Below are positions 37,957 to 48,333 of a stretch of DNA of 64,000 nucleotides, one piece after another (the first letter of the stretch is position 1; every line of letters begins with the position of its first letter). The position numbers and the translations under genes are program-made. The stretch covers positions 1 to 64,000 of the forward strand of contig NZ_PHFJ01000014.1 of NCBI RefSeq assembly GCF_003144535.1. The letters are read 5' to 3'. The DNA comes from Proteus penneri. GTDB taxonomy: Bacteria > Pseudomonadota > Gammaproteobacteria > Enterobacterales > Enterobacteriaceae. The notes under the pieces were generated by a model. That model had not been told where the DNA came from and made no database searches. It worked only from the letters and a program-made list of their open reading frames with translations.

Positions 37957-38982
37957 TTAAACTAATTGAAGAAATGCGGCTTTAAATCCATCAATGTCTT
38001 GCTGTGTTGTTGCCCACGAAGTACAAAGACGTAAACAACTTAAATTAGGATCATCAAGTAAAATACGGTGGAAAACAAATTGTTGAGTTAATTTTTCCGC
38101 AAGTGTATTTGGCAAAATAACAAAAACTTGGTTAGATTCTGGCGGTGCTAAAAATTCAAAACCTTGTGCAGTAAAGAATTCAGTTAATTGTGATGCCATT
38201 TCATTAAGGTGTTTACCTAATTTAAAATAGAGATCATCTTTAAATAAAGCTTCAAATTGCGCGCCTAATAACCAGCCTTTTGCTTGTAATCCACCCTTTT
38301 GTTTCAAGCTAAAACGGAAATCAGTTTTCAATGCAGGATGACAAATCACTAAGGTTTCAGCTGACATTGCACCAATTTTTGTACCACCAATATAAAAAGC
38401 ATCGGTTAAACTGGCGATATCTTCAATAGTCAGATCACTTTGTGCGGACATTAATCCTGCGGCTAAACGCGCACCATCAAGATATAGCCATAAATTATGC
38501 TCGTTACAGAAGTTACGTAGCGCTTGTAACTCCGCTTTGCGATAAACCGTACCAATTTCTGTGGCATTGGTTATATAAACAAGCTTAGGTTGCACCCAAT
38601 GTTCATCATTATGCTCAGCCAGAATAGGTTTTAACAATGCGGGAGTTAATTTGCCATCAGCAGAAAATGTGGTGATAACTTTATGCCCTGTAGCTTCAAT
38701 AGCGCCGGTTTCATGTGTAGCAATATGTCCTGTACTCACAGAAATAACTGCTTGGTGTGGACGTAAAAAATGAGAAATCGCGGTTAAATTAGTGATGGTA
38801 CCACCATTAAAAAAGTGAATATCCGCATCAGGCTGTTGAATACGCTGTTTTATTGATTGAGCCGCTTGATGACAAAGCATATCCATGCCATATCCATCAT
38901 AGCGTTGCCCCACTGTATCCGTGATTGCCTTCATGACCGCAGGGTGTGCAATTTCATTATAATCATTTTGGAAGCGGTACAT
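37957..38982 (-). CDS. Threonine aldolase-family PLP enzyme
   Basis: A 341-residue fold-type I PLP enzyme of the beta-eliminating lyase/low-specificity threonine aldolase family, which splits (allo-)threonine to glycine and acetaldehyde. Visible motifs: FQNDYNEIAHPAVMKAI at the N terminus, FFNGGTITNLTAI near residue 58, YLDGARLAAGLM with the cofactor-contacting Asp and Arg near residue 168, and FYIGGTKIGAMSAE with the Schiff-base Lys near residue 203. It belongs to the divergent branch typified by short proteins rather than E. coli LtaE, so substrate specificity is uncertain. Confidence 0.85.
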   Translation of the reverse strand: MYRFQNDYNEIAHPAVMKAITDTVGQRYDGYGMDMLCHQAAQSIKQRIQQPDADIHFFNGGTITNLTAISHFLRPHQAVISVSTGHIATHETGAIEATGHKVITTFSADGKLTPALLKPILAEHNDEHWVQPKLVYITNATEIGTVYRKAELQALRNFCNEHNLWLYLDGARLAAGLMSAQSDLTIEDIASLTDAFYIGGTKIGAMSAETLVICHPALKTDFRFSLKQKGGLQAKGWLLGAQFEALFKDDLYFKLGKHLNEMASQLTEFFTAQGFEFLAPPESNQVFVILPNTLAEKLTQQFVFHRILLDDPNLSCLRLCTSWATTQQDIDGFKAAFLQLV

Positions 38983-39024
38983 GTGTTCTCCTGTCGAATG
39001 TTGTGTTTTTATCGTGTTTTATAA

Positions 39025-39075
39025 AGAAAAACGCTCTACATCTAATCAATACATCGATTAAATGTAAAGCGCTTT
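39025..39075 (-). terminator. Terminator of yegD
   Basis: Long imperfect hairpin whose minus-strand arms are GCGCTTTACATTTAATC and GATTAGATGTAGAGCG, followed by TTTTTC, 20 bases beyond the yegD stop. Confidence 0.8.
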
Positions 39076-39094
39076 AATATCTTGAAAAAGTAAG

Positions 39095-40447
39095 TTATTT
39101 AAAGCAGACCTCGCCCCAACGCGCTAAACCTGCGGTAACCGAACCGAAGTCATTTCCTTTCACAATAGGAATATTAGGTAATTGTTGTTCTATTGCTTGG
39201 CATAAAATCGGTGAACGCGCTGAGCCACCAGTCATAAAGATAGCGTCAGGTTTTATTCCCCCTTGTCGAACAGCGTCATTAACTAATTCAATCATTTTAC
39301 TTTTAGGGGATTCAATCGATTCCACCATTTGTTCACGCTCAATGGTACATTCTAATGTTTCATTTAATAAGGCGATATTAGCAATATATTCAGGAGAATC
39401 TGATAAGGCAATTTTAGCCTCTTCAGCACGTCGAACAATGCTGTAACCCAGTGTTTCATTATACACTTCGATTAGACGAGCTATTTTCTCTGGTTCTTTT
39501 GCATCTCGTCTAAGTTGATTTAATGCAGCCAAATTTTGACGAGAATAAAAATCTTTTTGCGCTTCGACATTATTAATCGCAATAGGGTCCCAGAACTGTT
39601 TCAGCGGTAATTTAATGCCAGAAGAAGTTAATCCTGTCATACCGAATAAAGGCATAAGCTGTTTAAAAGCAAGATAAATATCAAGATCATTACCACCAAC
39701 ACGCTGTCCACTATGGGCAAGTAAGGTATTTGAACGGTCAGTTTTTCCTTGATAACTCGGCCCCATTTGAATTAATGAGCAATCAGTTGTACCACCACCA
39801 ATATCAACGACTAATACAGTTTGGTCTTTAGTCAATGTCGATTCATATTCAAGCCCAGCAGCAACAGGTTCAAATTCAAACATAATATTCTTAAACCCAG
39901 CTCTTTTAGCTGCGCGGATAAGAATACTTTCTGCTTGTTTATTTGAAGATTCACCACCTAACCCATTAAAGTTAATTGGTTTGCCAATAACAGTATCTGT
40001 GATCGCTTCTTGTGTACTTTTTTCTGCTTGGTACTTAATATTTGCCATCATGGCACAAACTAAATCTTCAAAGAAGCTAATTTGTATATCGTGTAGGCCT
40101 GAAGCACCTAAAAAGGATTTAGGCGATTTAACGTAATAGACATCGCGCGGATCACGTAGATATAAACTTAGTGCGGATTGTCCGAAAAGAATATCTTCGG
40201 GTACTAATTCAATATCTTCTTCTCGATTAAACGCAATCGACTTTCTTAGTAATTGTTCGCCAATTTCACTGGAAGGTTTAATATTTAAATGGCGAAATAA
40301 GTGCTCAGAAACAGATTCACGGGTTGGCGCACAAAGGGTCGATGGAATATAGACATCATTACCTTCTAAAGGCAAAAGAGTGGGTTTTCCCTCTTTCATA
40401 ATTGCAACAGAACAATTTGATGTTCCGTAGTCAAAGCCAATAAACAT
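39095..40447 (-). CDS. yegD: Hsp70-family chaperone-like protein YegD
   Basis: The 450-residue length is the same as E. coli YegD, an Hsp70-like ATPase without the usual substrate-binding domain. The actin-fold phosphate loops are present: MFIGFDYGTSNCSVAIM at the start, VLVVDIGGGTTDCSLIQMG near residue 206, and IFMTGGSARSPILC near residue 404. Long blocks such as YVKSPKSFLGASGLHD and FEDLVCAMM follow E. coli closely. Its biological role is poorly defined. It is monocistronic. Confidence 0.95.
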   Translation of the reverse strand: MFIGFDYGTSNCSVAIMKEGKPTLLPLEGNDVYIPSTLCAPTRESVSEHLFRHLNIKPSSEIGEQLLRKSIAFNREEDIELVPEDILFGQSALSLYLRDPRDVYYVKSPKSFLGASGLHDIQISFFEDLVCAMMANIKYQAEKSTQEAITDTVIGKPINFNGLGGESSNKQAESILIRAAKRAGFKNIMFEFEPVAAGLEYESTLTKDQTVLVVDIGGGTTDCSLIQMGPSYQGKTDRSNTLLAHSGQRVGGNDLDIYLAFKQLMPLFGMTGLTSSGIKLPLKQFWDPIAINNVEAQKDFYSRQNLAALNQLRRDAKEPEKIARLIEVYNETLGYSIVRRAEEAKIALSDSPEYIANIALLNETLECTIEREQMVESIESPKSKMIELVNDAVRQGGIKPDAIFMTGGSARSPILCQAIEQQLPNIPIVKGNDFGSVTAGLARWGEVCFK

Positions 40448-40587
40448 TTAGCCTCCCCAATAGACTTTCATTAAAAAAAGACTGAGCACTCTACATCAAG
40501 CTTTTTGCAATTACCATCAGATTATGGGGCTTAAAAGAGAGAAAATAAGTGTTGTAATAATTTTCGTTCAATGTGCGTTAGTAATCC

Positions 40588-41016
<429 letters not shown>

Positions 41017-41091
41017 TTAATATACCAAATAGTTGTTGTCTTTTTTATTTGAACTAAATTTAAAGGAGTTTTTTTAATTTAGGAATTCATA

Positions 41092-42177
41092 ATGAAACGC
41101 AATAAAATATTGGTTGCTCTATTATCCTCATTACTCTCTATTTCTATGGCTAGTGAAGCCTGCTCTAGTTTGGCTATACTTGATAAAAATAATAACGTTT
41201 ATCAAGGTAGAACTCTTGAACTAACGGCTGATTTACCTTCATGGATCACTTATTATCCTAAAAATACACAATTTACAAAAAAAACGCCTAATGGTGAAAA
41301 TGGCCTAAGTTATAGCAATAAATATGACATATTAGCCGTTACAACAGATATTTTTTTTGATGGTGATGATCATAACTTATTACAAGGTTTAAATAGTGCG
41401 GGGTTATCATTTAGCGCGAACATGATAACAGAAGCTGAATTATCACCACTTGATAAAAATGATTATGATAAAGCCATTCCCGTTACTTCGTTAGGTGAAT
41501 GGGCATTAGCTAATTTCTCTACGGTTGAAGAAGTACAAAAAGCGGTTGAGTCAGGTTATTTTTGGGCTCCCGTGTTAAAAAACTTTGGTAATCTAAAATC
41601 GCCTTTTCACTATGCTTTCTATGATAAAAAAGGTGGCAGTATTGTCGTTGAAGCCACAAACGGTAAATTACACGTTTATCAAAACCCAACCCGTGTAATG
41701 ACAAATGGTCCAGATTTTCCTTGGCATTTAACAAACCTTAACAACTATAGTCAATTAACTAATATCGATAAATCTTCAGGAAAATTAGCAAATATCAATG
41801 TTGTACAGCCTGATAGCGGCATTGCAACATCTCAATTACCTTCATCAGATACGTCTGTTGGCCGTTTTATTCGCGCGGTTTATTTTTCAACCTACGCACC
41901 AACAGCCGAATCGACACCTGAAGCGATGAATACCCTAGCGCACATTATGAATCGCTTTGATAGAACAAAAAATATCACGGCTGATATCATGGGAGAAAGT
42001 CAAAGCACCAGTAATCAACTGCAAACGGAATACACTGTTTGGACAACGTTATCTGATTTAACGAATGGTGTAATGAAAATAAGAGGCTATAACGATATGA
42101 ACTATACCGAATATTCTCTTTCACAGTTTAAAGATATGAATAAACCTGTTTTTGAACAGATTAACTTGAATAAATAA
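41092..42177 (+). CDS. Exported choloylglycine hydrolase-family protein (Ntn hydrolase)
   Basis: A linear-amide C-N hydrolase of the bile salt hydrolase/penicillin V acylase family, 361 residues. The signal peptide ends ...MASEA and cleavage exposes Cys24 (CSSLAILD), the N-terminal nucleophile needed in this family. Other family residues are YQGRTLELTADL (Arg), GLNSAGLSFSANM, RVMTNGPDFPWH (conserved Asn) and SVGRFIRAVYFS (Arg). Gram-negative members are periplasmic and often hydrolyse penicillin V or acyl-homoserine lactones rather than bile salts, so specificity is open. A ribosome site (AAAGGAG) lies rather far upstream. Confidence 0.85.
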   Translation: MKRNKILVALLSSLLSISMASEACSSLAILDKNNNVYQGRTLELTADLPSWITYYPKNTQFTKKTPNGENGLSYSNKYDILAVTTDIFFDGDDHNLLQGLNSAGLSFSANMITEAELSPLDKNDYDKAIPVTSLGEWALANFSTVEEVQKAVESGYFWAPVLKNFGNLKSPFHYAFYDKKGGSIVVEATNGKLHVYQNPTRVMTNGPDFPWHLTNLNNYSQLTNIDKSSGKLANINVVQPDSGIATSQLPSSDTSVGRFIRAVYFSTYAPTAESTPEAMNTLAHIMNRFDRTKNITADIMGESQSTSNQLQTEYTVWTTLSDLTNGVMKIRGYNDMNYTEYSLSQFKDMNKPVFEQINLNK

Positions 42178-42193
42178 TCTTTCATCGTTGCGT

Positions 42194-42229
42194 TAGAGGC
42201 TGGCGGCTTATTATTAACGCCGCCTCTAC
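42194..42229. terminator. Terminator between the choloylglycine hydrolase gene and mdtP
   Basis: GAGGC(TG)GCGGC and GCCGCCTC arms with a small bulge, placed between convergent genes, with AAAAT/TTATT flanks. Confidence 0.65.
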
Positions 42230-42257
42230 TAAAATATCAATATATAAAACAAATAGT

Positions 42258-43727
42258 TTAATGTAATGTCGAATTAGGCAATGCTTTATCTATTTCGCCT
42301 AATGCAAATGCTAAATCAACAGCCGCAATTTGTGAGCCTGTATAGGCATCAATCTGAGACATTTGTGCATTTAATAATGCAATCTCTGCGGTATTAATAT
42401 CGGTTACTGTTCCTAACCCATTATGATAAAATTCCACACTAGCGGTATAGGTTAACTGTGTTGTCTCTACTAAGTTTTTAGATGCTTTATTTGCCTCAAG
42501 CGCTGATTTCAGAGCATTTTCACTAATTGAAATCTCTTTTATCGCCATATCTTGGCTTTTGCGTAAATTTTCTTGTGCTAGCCTAATTTCTGACTGTGCA
42601 TTTACCATTCTTGATTGACGCATTCCGCCTTCATATAATGGAATACTTACCCCAATCAGAATATTAGAAGATGATGTTCTTTGGCTAATATCAGGAAGCC
42701 CCTGAACATCAAAGCTACCTGTTCCTCCAGCAAGTGCACCAGCAAGATATACTTTAGGAAAATAGTCAGATTCGACGGAATTAGCAGCCTTGATTGCGGC
42801 TTGTTGTAATTCATATTGCGCTAAAACATCCGGACGTTGTGCAAGTGCTTTTTTTATCACATCATGAGTTAATGGTGAAATATCATCTGGAAGAAAATTA
42901 TCATCGGCATAATTAATGGTTATTTTTTCAAAAGGTGAAACGCCAATAGCTGACAATAAGATTTGATATTGATCTTTTTCATGACCTTTGGCTAACACGT
43001 TTTGTAATTCAACTTGTGCCACTTGTTGTTTAGCCAATGCTACATCTAATACTGTTGCTAATCCCTTGATTCGTTTTTGTTCAACAGCATATAAAATGTC
43101 TTTACTTCTCTGAAGGGCTTTTTGGGTGATATTCACCTTTTTTCGTGCCGCACCATAACTAAAATATGCAACAGAGACATCATGAATAATTTTCTGATGC
43201 ATCAGATTAAAATTAAGGTTTGTCGCTAAAGAAGCATGCTTGGCAGCATCAACTAATGCCCCTCTTTTACCAAAATCAAAAATAAGCCATCTAAATGTGA
43301 GTGCTGGAATAAAAGCGCTACTAGATGTTTTTATATCATCAACAATAGGATTTTTAGGTAAATCAATTTTCCCGTGTTGATACCCTGCGAGTGCTGTTGC
43401 TGTGATAATTGGCAAATATGTACTCTCTACCATACCAATATCAGTCGCTGATTTTTTTGCTAACTCCCATGCAATACGTGTATCTGGATTATTTTGTTGT
43501 CCTAAATCGATAAGATCGGCTAACGAATAACTAGATTTAATCGTTTTCTCTTGAGTTGACGATAAATATTGCTCAGAGGGTGAGGCAATATATTTGGTAT
43601 TATCATAATTAATAGGTTGTTGAGAATATTGTTTAAATGAACTGCTTGTGTCAATACAACCAACAAGTAATAGGCTTAACAGAGATGGCAGAATGTTTTT
43701 CTTATTATTAATGATTAAATTTACCAT
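42258..43727 (-). CDS. mdtP: Outer-membrane efflux lipoprotein MdtP
   Basis: TolC/NodT-family outer-membrane channel of a tripartite pump. The 489-residue length matches E. coli MdtP (488). It has a lipoprotein signal (LLSLLLVGC, lipidated Cys near residue 24), two OEP repeats rich in coiled-coil (Ala/Gln) sequence, and the motifs LRKSQDMAIKEISISENAL and GTVTDINTAEIALLNAQ in the second half. Its start overlaps the mdtO stop by one base. The order ytcA-mdtN-mdtO-mdtP equals the E. coli operon linked there to puromycin, acriflavine and sulfa-drug tolerance. Confidence 0.88.
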   Translation of the reverse strand: MVNLIINNKKNILPSLLSLLLVGCIDTSSSFKQYSQQPINYDNTKYIASPSEQYLSSTQEKTIKSSYSLADLIDLGQQNNPDTRIAWELAKKSATDIGMVESTYLPIITATALAGYQHGKIDLPKNPIVDDIKTSSSAFIPALTFRWLIFDFGKRGALVDAAKHASLATNLNFNLMHQKIIHDVSVAYFSYGAARKKVNITQKALQRSKDILYAVEQKRIKGLATVLDVALAKQQVAQVELQNVLAKGHEKDQYQILLSAIGVSPFEKITINYADDNFLPDDISPLTHDVIKKALAQRPDVLAQYELQQAAIKAANSVESDYFPKVYLAGALAGGTGSFDVQGLPDISQRTSSSNILIGVSIPLYEGGMRQSRMVNAQSEIRLAQENLRKSQDMAIKEISISENALKSALEANKASKNLVETTQLTYTASVEFYHNGLGTVTDINTAEIALLNAQMSQIDAYTGSQIAAVDLAFALGEIDKALPNSTLH

Positions 43728-45586
43728 TATGATTTTTCTCTTATTAAATGTTTAAATACAAGCTCTCTTTCATTTGTTGGTAATGTTTTTATTTCATTAT
43801 TAAGAATATTTTTTTTAAATACATCTTTTGGCTCTTTATTGATATCTGAATAAGAGAGCTTATCTTCAAAAATAAATTTATGAGCATAATTGTGATAGCT
43901 AATATAAGAAATTTTATTTAATGATTCCTTGAAAAAAAACATTATATTCTTATTTCTTTCTCTATCTTCTTTTTCGAAGATAAGTAAGTCTATGTTGTCT
44001 TTTGATTGTGTAATAGCTTCATTCACGGATGAAACTAAATCCAACATGTCATTTTTATTTGTTGAATAGCTTAATTCAGTATAATTATCTAGAATAGAAC
44101 TAATTTGTTTATATATTGTATTAATAATACTTGTTGGCCACACTTTTGTAAAAATGATGTACATGACAATATTACCTAACAAAATTCCTAGAATACGATC
44201 AGACACTACATTCATATCAAAGCTAGGTTTAAATCCATGTAATGTTGTCAATAAAAATGCTAACCCGACTTGTACACCAGCATAAGAGATACGCTCATTA
44301 CCTACAGCAACCCAAGCTGCGGGCAATAGGCAGAAAAAGATCAATACCATCAATTCAAAAATATCAGATAAATTAGGAATAATATAGAGCAGTGAAATTA
44401 TGCCAATTAGCGCTCCAATTAGACAACCCGTGATCCGTAATGTTAATTTATGAACCGTTTCGCCAACAGATGTTAATGCCACAACATAACAAGTGATCAT
44501 TGCAGTATGAATACCCTGCCATTTAAAATAATCATAAAAAATATAACATAGAATGGCGGCTATCGTGGTTTTAATGGCAAAGTACTTATGGTTAGGATTT
44601 GTAAACGCATCACTAACAAAGAAAGGTGTTTTTTTCTGTACAGGTTTAGATTCTCTTTCAGTAAATAGAATTTTATCAAAAGTATTTAATAAGTGTAGTT
44701 TACTTATTTTATTTTTAGTTTGTATTTTATCTTTTATTTTTTCTATTTGATGATGCTTGAAACAGTCTAAAAGATATAAACATTTTTTAGAAAGAAGAAA
44801 ACGTATAGAAGCTGGCGTTTTTTTATCAAAAGTTAATGACATAATCAATATTTGATAAGAGTTGTCAACCATATTCTCCAACCAGTGAATATCTTCTCTT
44901 CCTCGTAAATAAAATATCTTAATAAACATTAAATAGCGTTTACACTCTGTTTGTGTACTTAATAATTCACTGATATCGAGTTGACTTTCCTTTCTTCCTA
45001 AAAAGAAATCACTTGCAGTAGAAAAGCGTGTGGCGATTTTGTTTAACAGCAATTTTCTAGGACTAATTCCAAAAAAGTAATTAAATAAAATGACCAATAA
45101 CATTGGAGAAACTGCCATAAGTAACGCATAAAGCAGTGCTCTTGTTGCCACATCTCCAACAGGAATATCATCAATTAAAGTCATTAAAAAGGCGATAACT
45201 AAAGCAACTAAATTACCAATATCACCAAGGCTACTTGCAGAGGCTAAATACATAAAAATGGCTGAAAACAAAGCCATAAAAAAGAATCGTAAAATAATGT
45301 TTTGTATCGTGAGATTAAAAAGTAAAAAAATAACACACACTACAATGGAACATAAAATAATAACACCAATAGATAATAATATATTTTGTACTGCATCAGC
45401 TTTGATTAAATAAATAATCAAATAGCAACTTATAGCAGATTCGGGAATTTCATATACCATCGCAATAGCAGCCATTAAGGCGCAAAGCAATGCTATGCGC
45501 CAAGTCGTCGCTAAACGAAAGTCAAAGGGTAACAAGTCTTTTTTGACTTGTTTCACTATTAGTGAGGGTTTAACAATCATCGTCAT
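43727..45586 (-). CDS. mdtO: Inner-membrane efflux component MdtO (FUSC family)
   Basis: A 619-residue protein with two sets of membrane helices separated by a cytoplasmic segment (about residues 180-340), the layout of the AaeB/FUSC family. The second set includes IKTTIAAILCYIFYDYFKWQGIHTAM, in part, and the GERISYAGVQVGLAFLLT-like stretch. E. coli MdtO has 683 residues, so this copy is shorter, mainly in loops. It overlaps mdtN by 17 bases and mdtP by 1, so all three are co-translated. It provides the energised inner-membrane path of the pump. Confidence 0.86.
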   Translation of the reverse strand: MTMIVKPSLIVKQVKKDLLPFDFRLATTWRIALLCALMAAIAMVYEIPESAISCYLIIYLIKADAVQNILLSIGVIILCSIVVCVIFLLFNLTIQNIILRFFFMALFSAIFMYLASASSLGDIGNLVALVIAFLMTLIDDIPVGDVATRALLYALLMAVSPMLLVILFNYFFGISPRKLLLNKIATRFSTASDFFLGRKESQLDISELLSTQTECKRYLMFIKIFYLRGREDIHWLENMVDNSYQILIMSLTFDKKTPASIRFLLSKKCLYLLDCFKHHQIEKIKDKIQTKNKISKLHLLNTFDKILFTERESKPVQKKTPFFVSDAFTNPNHKYFAIKTTIAAILCYIFYDYFKWQGIHTAMITCYVVALTSVGETVHKLTLRITGCLIGALIGIISLLYIIPNLSDIFELMVLIFFCLLPAAWVAVGNERISYAGVQVGLAFLLTTLHGFKPSFDMNVVSDRILGILLGNIVMYIIFTKVWPTSIINTIYKQISSILDNYTELSYSTNKNDMLDLVSSVNEAITQSKDNIDLLIFEKEDRERNKNIMFFFKESLNKISYISYHNYAHKFIFEDKLSYSDINKEPKDVFKKNILNNEIKTLPTNERELVFKHLIREKS

Positions 45587-46610
45587 TGGCTATTATATTA
45601 ACAGTTGCTGTAGCGCCAACCCGCATAAGATATTCTGGTGGATTGGTGATAGTAACTTTAACAGGAAATCGTTGTTGAACTCTAACCCAATTCAGTGATT
45701 TAGGTACATAAGGTAAGTCCCTTGGAATATTAATAAGATCAGTTGACATGATCCCCCAGCTAACTCCCTCTACTTTGCCTTTAATAGGATGTTTACTATC
45801 AATCATTGAATAGACAACCACGCAGTCACCTATTTTTATATTATTTAAATCTGTCTCTTTAAAATAAGCTGAAGCATACCAACTGTCTGAGTTAATTAAG
45901 GTAAAGACAGATTGCCCAGAAAGAATAAATTCACCAGGAGACAATACTAATCCAGCAACATAGCCATTACTTGGTGCTTTTACTTCTGTATTACTTAATT
46001 CCCATTCAGCCATTGCCAGAGAGGTTTTTAACGATTTCACTAATGCTATTTCTGAATCAGTGTTATTAATTAAGGCTTCTGAGGCGACATTTTGTTTTTG
46101 TGCCTGTTTTAATGTGACTTCTGCATCGTGTTTTAATGTTCTTGCATCATCAACTTGTTGTGCCGTCACAAATCCCTTTGCCAATAACGGCTCTAATCTA
46201 TTAAGAGATTGAGTTGCTAATAACAAATTGACTTGAGCTCGTTTTATTTGCGCTTCTGTAATTTCTGAATTTGATGTTTCTGCAATAATAATGCGCTGTT
46301 TATTACTTAATGTTGCTTCAGCAATCATGAGTTGTTCTTTCGCTTGCTGAACTCTTAATGCATACATGGTGGGATCGATAGTAAACAATAAGTCCCCTTT
46401 ATTGACTTTACTATTTTCTTTAACATAAATAGCGCTAATTCGTCCAGGTACAGTTGATGATATATTAATTTTGTTAGCATCAATTATTGCATCTTCGCTG
46501 AGTGGATTTAGCGCTGATAACTGAATATTCTTCCACAATAAGATGAATGTAATCGTAAAAACAATCACAGTGATTATGAGCGCCAGCTTTTTTTTGATTT
46601 TTTTATCCAT
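45570..46610 (-). CDS. mdtN: Membrane fusion protein MdtN (HlyD family)
   Basis: Periplasmic adaptor linking MdtO to MdtP. The 346 residues (E. coli 343) consist of one N-terminal membrane anchor (residues 9-27), a biotinyl-lipoyl half ISAIYVKENSKVNKGDLLFTID, a coiled-coil hairpin (residues about 85-190), the second lipoyl half VKAPSNGYVAGLVLSPGEFI, and a C-terminal beta barrel. It starts 3 bases after ytcA. Confidence 0.9.
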   Translation of the reverse strand: MDKKIKKKLALIITVIVFTITFILLWKNIQLSALNPLSEDAIIDANKINISSTVPGRISAIYVKENSKVNKGDLLFTIDPTMYALRVQQAKEQLMIAEATLSNKQRIIIAETSNSEITEAQIKRAQVNLLLATQSLNRLEPLLAKGFVTAQQVDDARTLKHDAEVTLKQAQKQNVASEALINNTDSEIALVKSLKTSLAMAEWELSNTEVKAPSNGYVAGLVLSPGEFILSGQSVFTLINSDSWYASAYFKETDLNNIKIGDCVVVYSMIDSKHPIKGKVEGVSWGIMSTDLINIPRDLPYVPKSLNWVRVQQRFPVKVTITNPPEYLMRVGATATVNIIANDDDC

Positions 46611-46613
46611 AAT

Positions 46614-46895
46614 TTAATAAGAAAAATAAAATAGAGAGATAGTTAAAGAAATTGATAACAATATCGCAAAATAAAAAATTAAAGGAAGCGGTAATTTATC
46701 ATCAATACCCCAATAGATAAGTAATACACGTACTATCAAGGCTCCTAATAAGCCGATAAAGGTACATAGCATCCAATATGGAAAATAGGCGCCTAACATA
46801 GTAATAAAAGGAGAATGACCTTGAGAACAACCAGACAATAGCAATGCAATTATACTCAAGCTAGTAATATGATAATATTTTCTTATTATGTCCAA
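46614..46895 (-). CDS. ytcA: YtcA-family small membrane lipoprotein
   Basis: A 93-residue protein with a lipobox LLLSGCSQ (Cys about residue 23), followed by two hydrophobic segments (WMLCTFIGLLGALIVRVLLIYW and LPLIFYFAILLSISLTISLF, given in part). E. coli YtcA (91 residues) is the first gene of the mdtNOP operon, as here. It presumably helps assembly of the pump; this has not been shown. Confidence 0.85.
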   Translation of the reverse strand: MDIIRKYYHITSLSIIALLLSGCSQGHSPFITMLGAYFPYWMLCTFIGLLGALIVRVLLIYWGIDDKLPLPLIFYFAILLSISLTISLFYFSY

Positions 46896-47161
46896 GGTAA
46901 TGTACCTGTCATTTTTAGATAAATTTTATTATTCGTTTAAACACTATAGTGTTTTTACTTACAGTTGTTTAATGACTTAATCAAAAACATCATATCGAAT
47001 AGATGTTAGATGTTTTTCATTCATCAATCCATACATTATCTTAAATTTTTCTTATTGAAAGTGGAGTGTCGTTTTCAATATGACTGTAATCATGGGCGTT
47101 ATATGATTTTAAGAGTATAGTAGCTAATCTTTCAGCCTGACTAGATATTACAATTTTTATT

Positions 47162-48247
47162 ATGGAATCAGCGTTTTCTGCTCAAAATATTCGACATATT
47201 CTTGCTAATAACACACCTATTATTGATGTGCGTGCGCCTATTGAATTTAATCAAGGCTCTATCCCTAATGCGATCAATTTGCCTTTAATGAATGATCAAG
47301 AGCGTGCTGCTGTGGGGACTTGTTATAAACAACAAGGCTCACAAAAAGCGGTCGATTTAGGTCATCAATTGGTTAGTGGTGAAATTCGTGATAAGCGCAT
47401 TGCAGCGTGGCGTGAAGCTTGTGAGCAATTTCCCAATGGTTATATTTGCTGTGCTCGAGGAGGAATGCGTTCTCATATCGTTCAGCAATGGCTTAAAGAA
47501 ATAGGTATAGATTACCCATTAATTGAAGGTGGATATAAGGTAATAAGACAGACTATCATTGAAATGACAAATGAATTAGTTCAACGGCCTATTATCTTAA
47601 TTGGTGGATGTACAGGTAATGGAAAAACGACTTTAGTGCATTCGCTTCCTGAAGGTATTGATCTTGAGGGTATTGCGCACCATCGAGGCTCATCTTTTGG
47701 CCGTATAGTAGAAGATCAATTTCCTCAAGCTACATTTGAAAACCACCTTGGTGTTGAAATGTTACAGAAAGCACCAAAATATACACGATGGGTACTTGAG
47801 GATGAAGGTCGCGCTATTGGTGCTAATGGATTACCTGAATGTTTACGAGTAAAAATGCTTGAGGCTTCAATAGTTGTTGTTGATGATCCCTTCGAACGAC
47901 GTATAGAACGTTTGAAGGCAGAATACTTTGATCGCATGACACATGATTATCTGGAAGCGTATGGCGAAGAAAAAGGTTGGCAAGCATACAGTGATTATTT
48001 GCACCATGGTTTATTTGCTATCCGTCGCCGATTGGGATCTCAAAGAGCAATGGAATTGACCAAGTTGCTAGATAATGCCTTAGAAATACAGAAAAAAGTG
48101 TCCGACACAGAGGCACATTTTTCTTGGTTAATCCCTTTACTTAAAGAGTATTACGATCCGATGTATCGTTATCAATTAAGCAAAAAGGAAGATAAAATTA
48201 TTTACCAAGGCAGTTACGAAGAAGTCATGCAGTGGTTTAAAAATTAG
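47162..48247 (+). CDS. mnmH: tRNA 2-selenouridine synthase MnmH (SelU)
   Basis: Replaces sulfur by selenium in the wobble 2-thiouridine of tRNA-Lys, -Glu and -Gln, using selenophosphate via a geranylated intermediate. The 361-residue protein has a rhodanese domain with catalytic Cys in [10 protein letters not shown] (about residue 96) and a P-loop domain with [17 protein letters not shown] (about residues 146-162). E. coli has the gene elsewhere. Its presence implies that the host can make selenophosphate (SelD). It is monocistronic. Confidence 0.95.
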   Translation: MESAFSAQNIRHILANNTPIIDVRAPIEFNQGSIPNAINLPLMNDQERAAVGTCYKQQGSQKAVDLGHQLVSGEIRDKRIAAWREACEQFPNGYICCARGGMRSHIVQQWLKEIGIDYPLIEGGYKVIRQTIIEMTNELVQRPIILIGGCTGNGKTTLVHSLPEGIDLEGIAHHRGSSFGRIVEDQFPQATFENHLGVEMLQKAPKYTRWVLEDEGRAIGANGLPECLRVKMLEASIVVVDDPFERRIERLKAEYFDRMTHDYLEAYGEEKGWQAYSDYLHHGLFAIRRRLGSQRAMELTKLLDNALEIQKKVSDTEAHFSWLIPLLKEYYDPMYRYQLSKKEDKIIYQGSYEEVMQWFKN

Positions 48248-48289
48248 TAGATAGCTAAGATTTCTTGTATTAAATGCATATACCGAAGA

Positions 48290-48323
48290 AAAGCTCTGTA
48301 AATTTATATTACGGGGCTTTTTA
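48290..48323 (+). terminator. Terminator of mnmH
   Basis: AAAGCTCTGTAA and TTACGGGGCTTT arms (with G-T pairs) followed by TTTAG, about 45 bases beyond the mnmH stop. Confidence 0.75.
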
Positions 48324-48333
48324 GTTTACTTGG

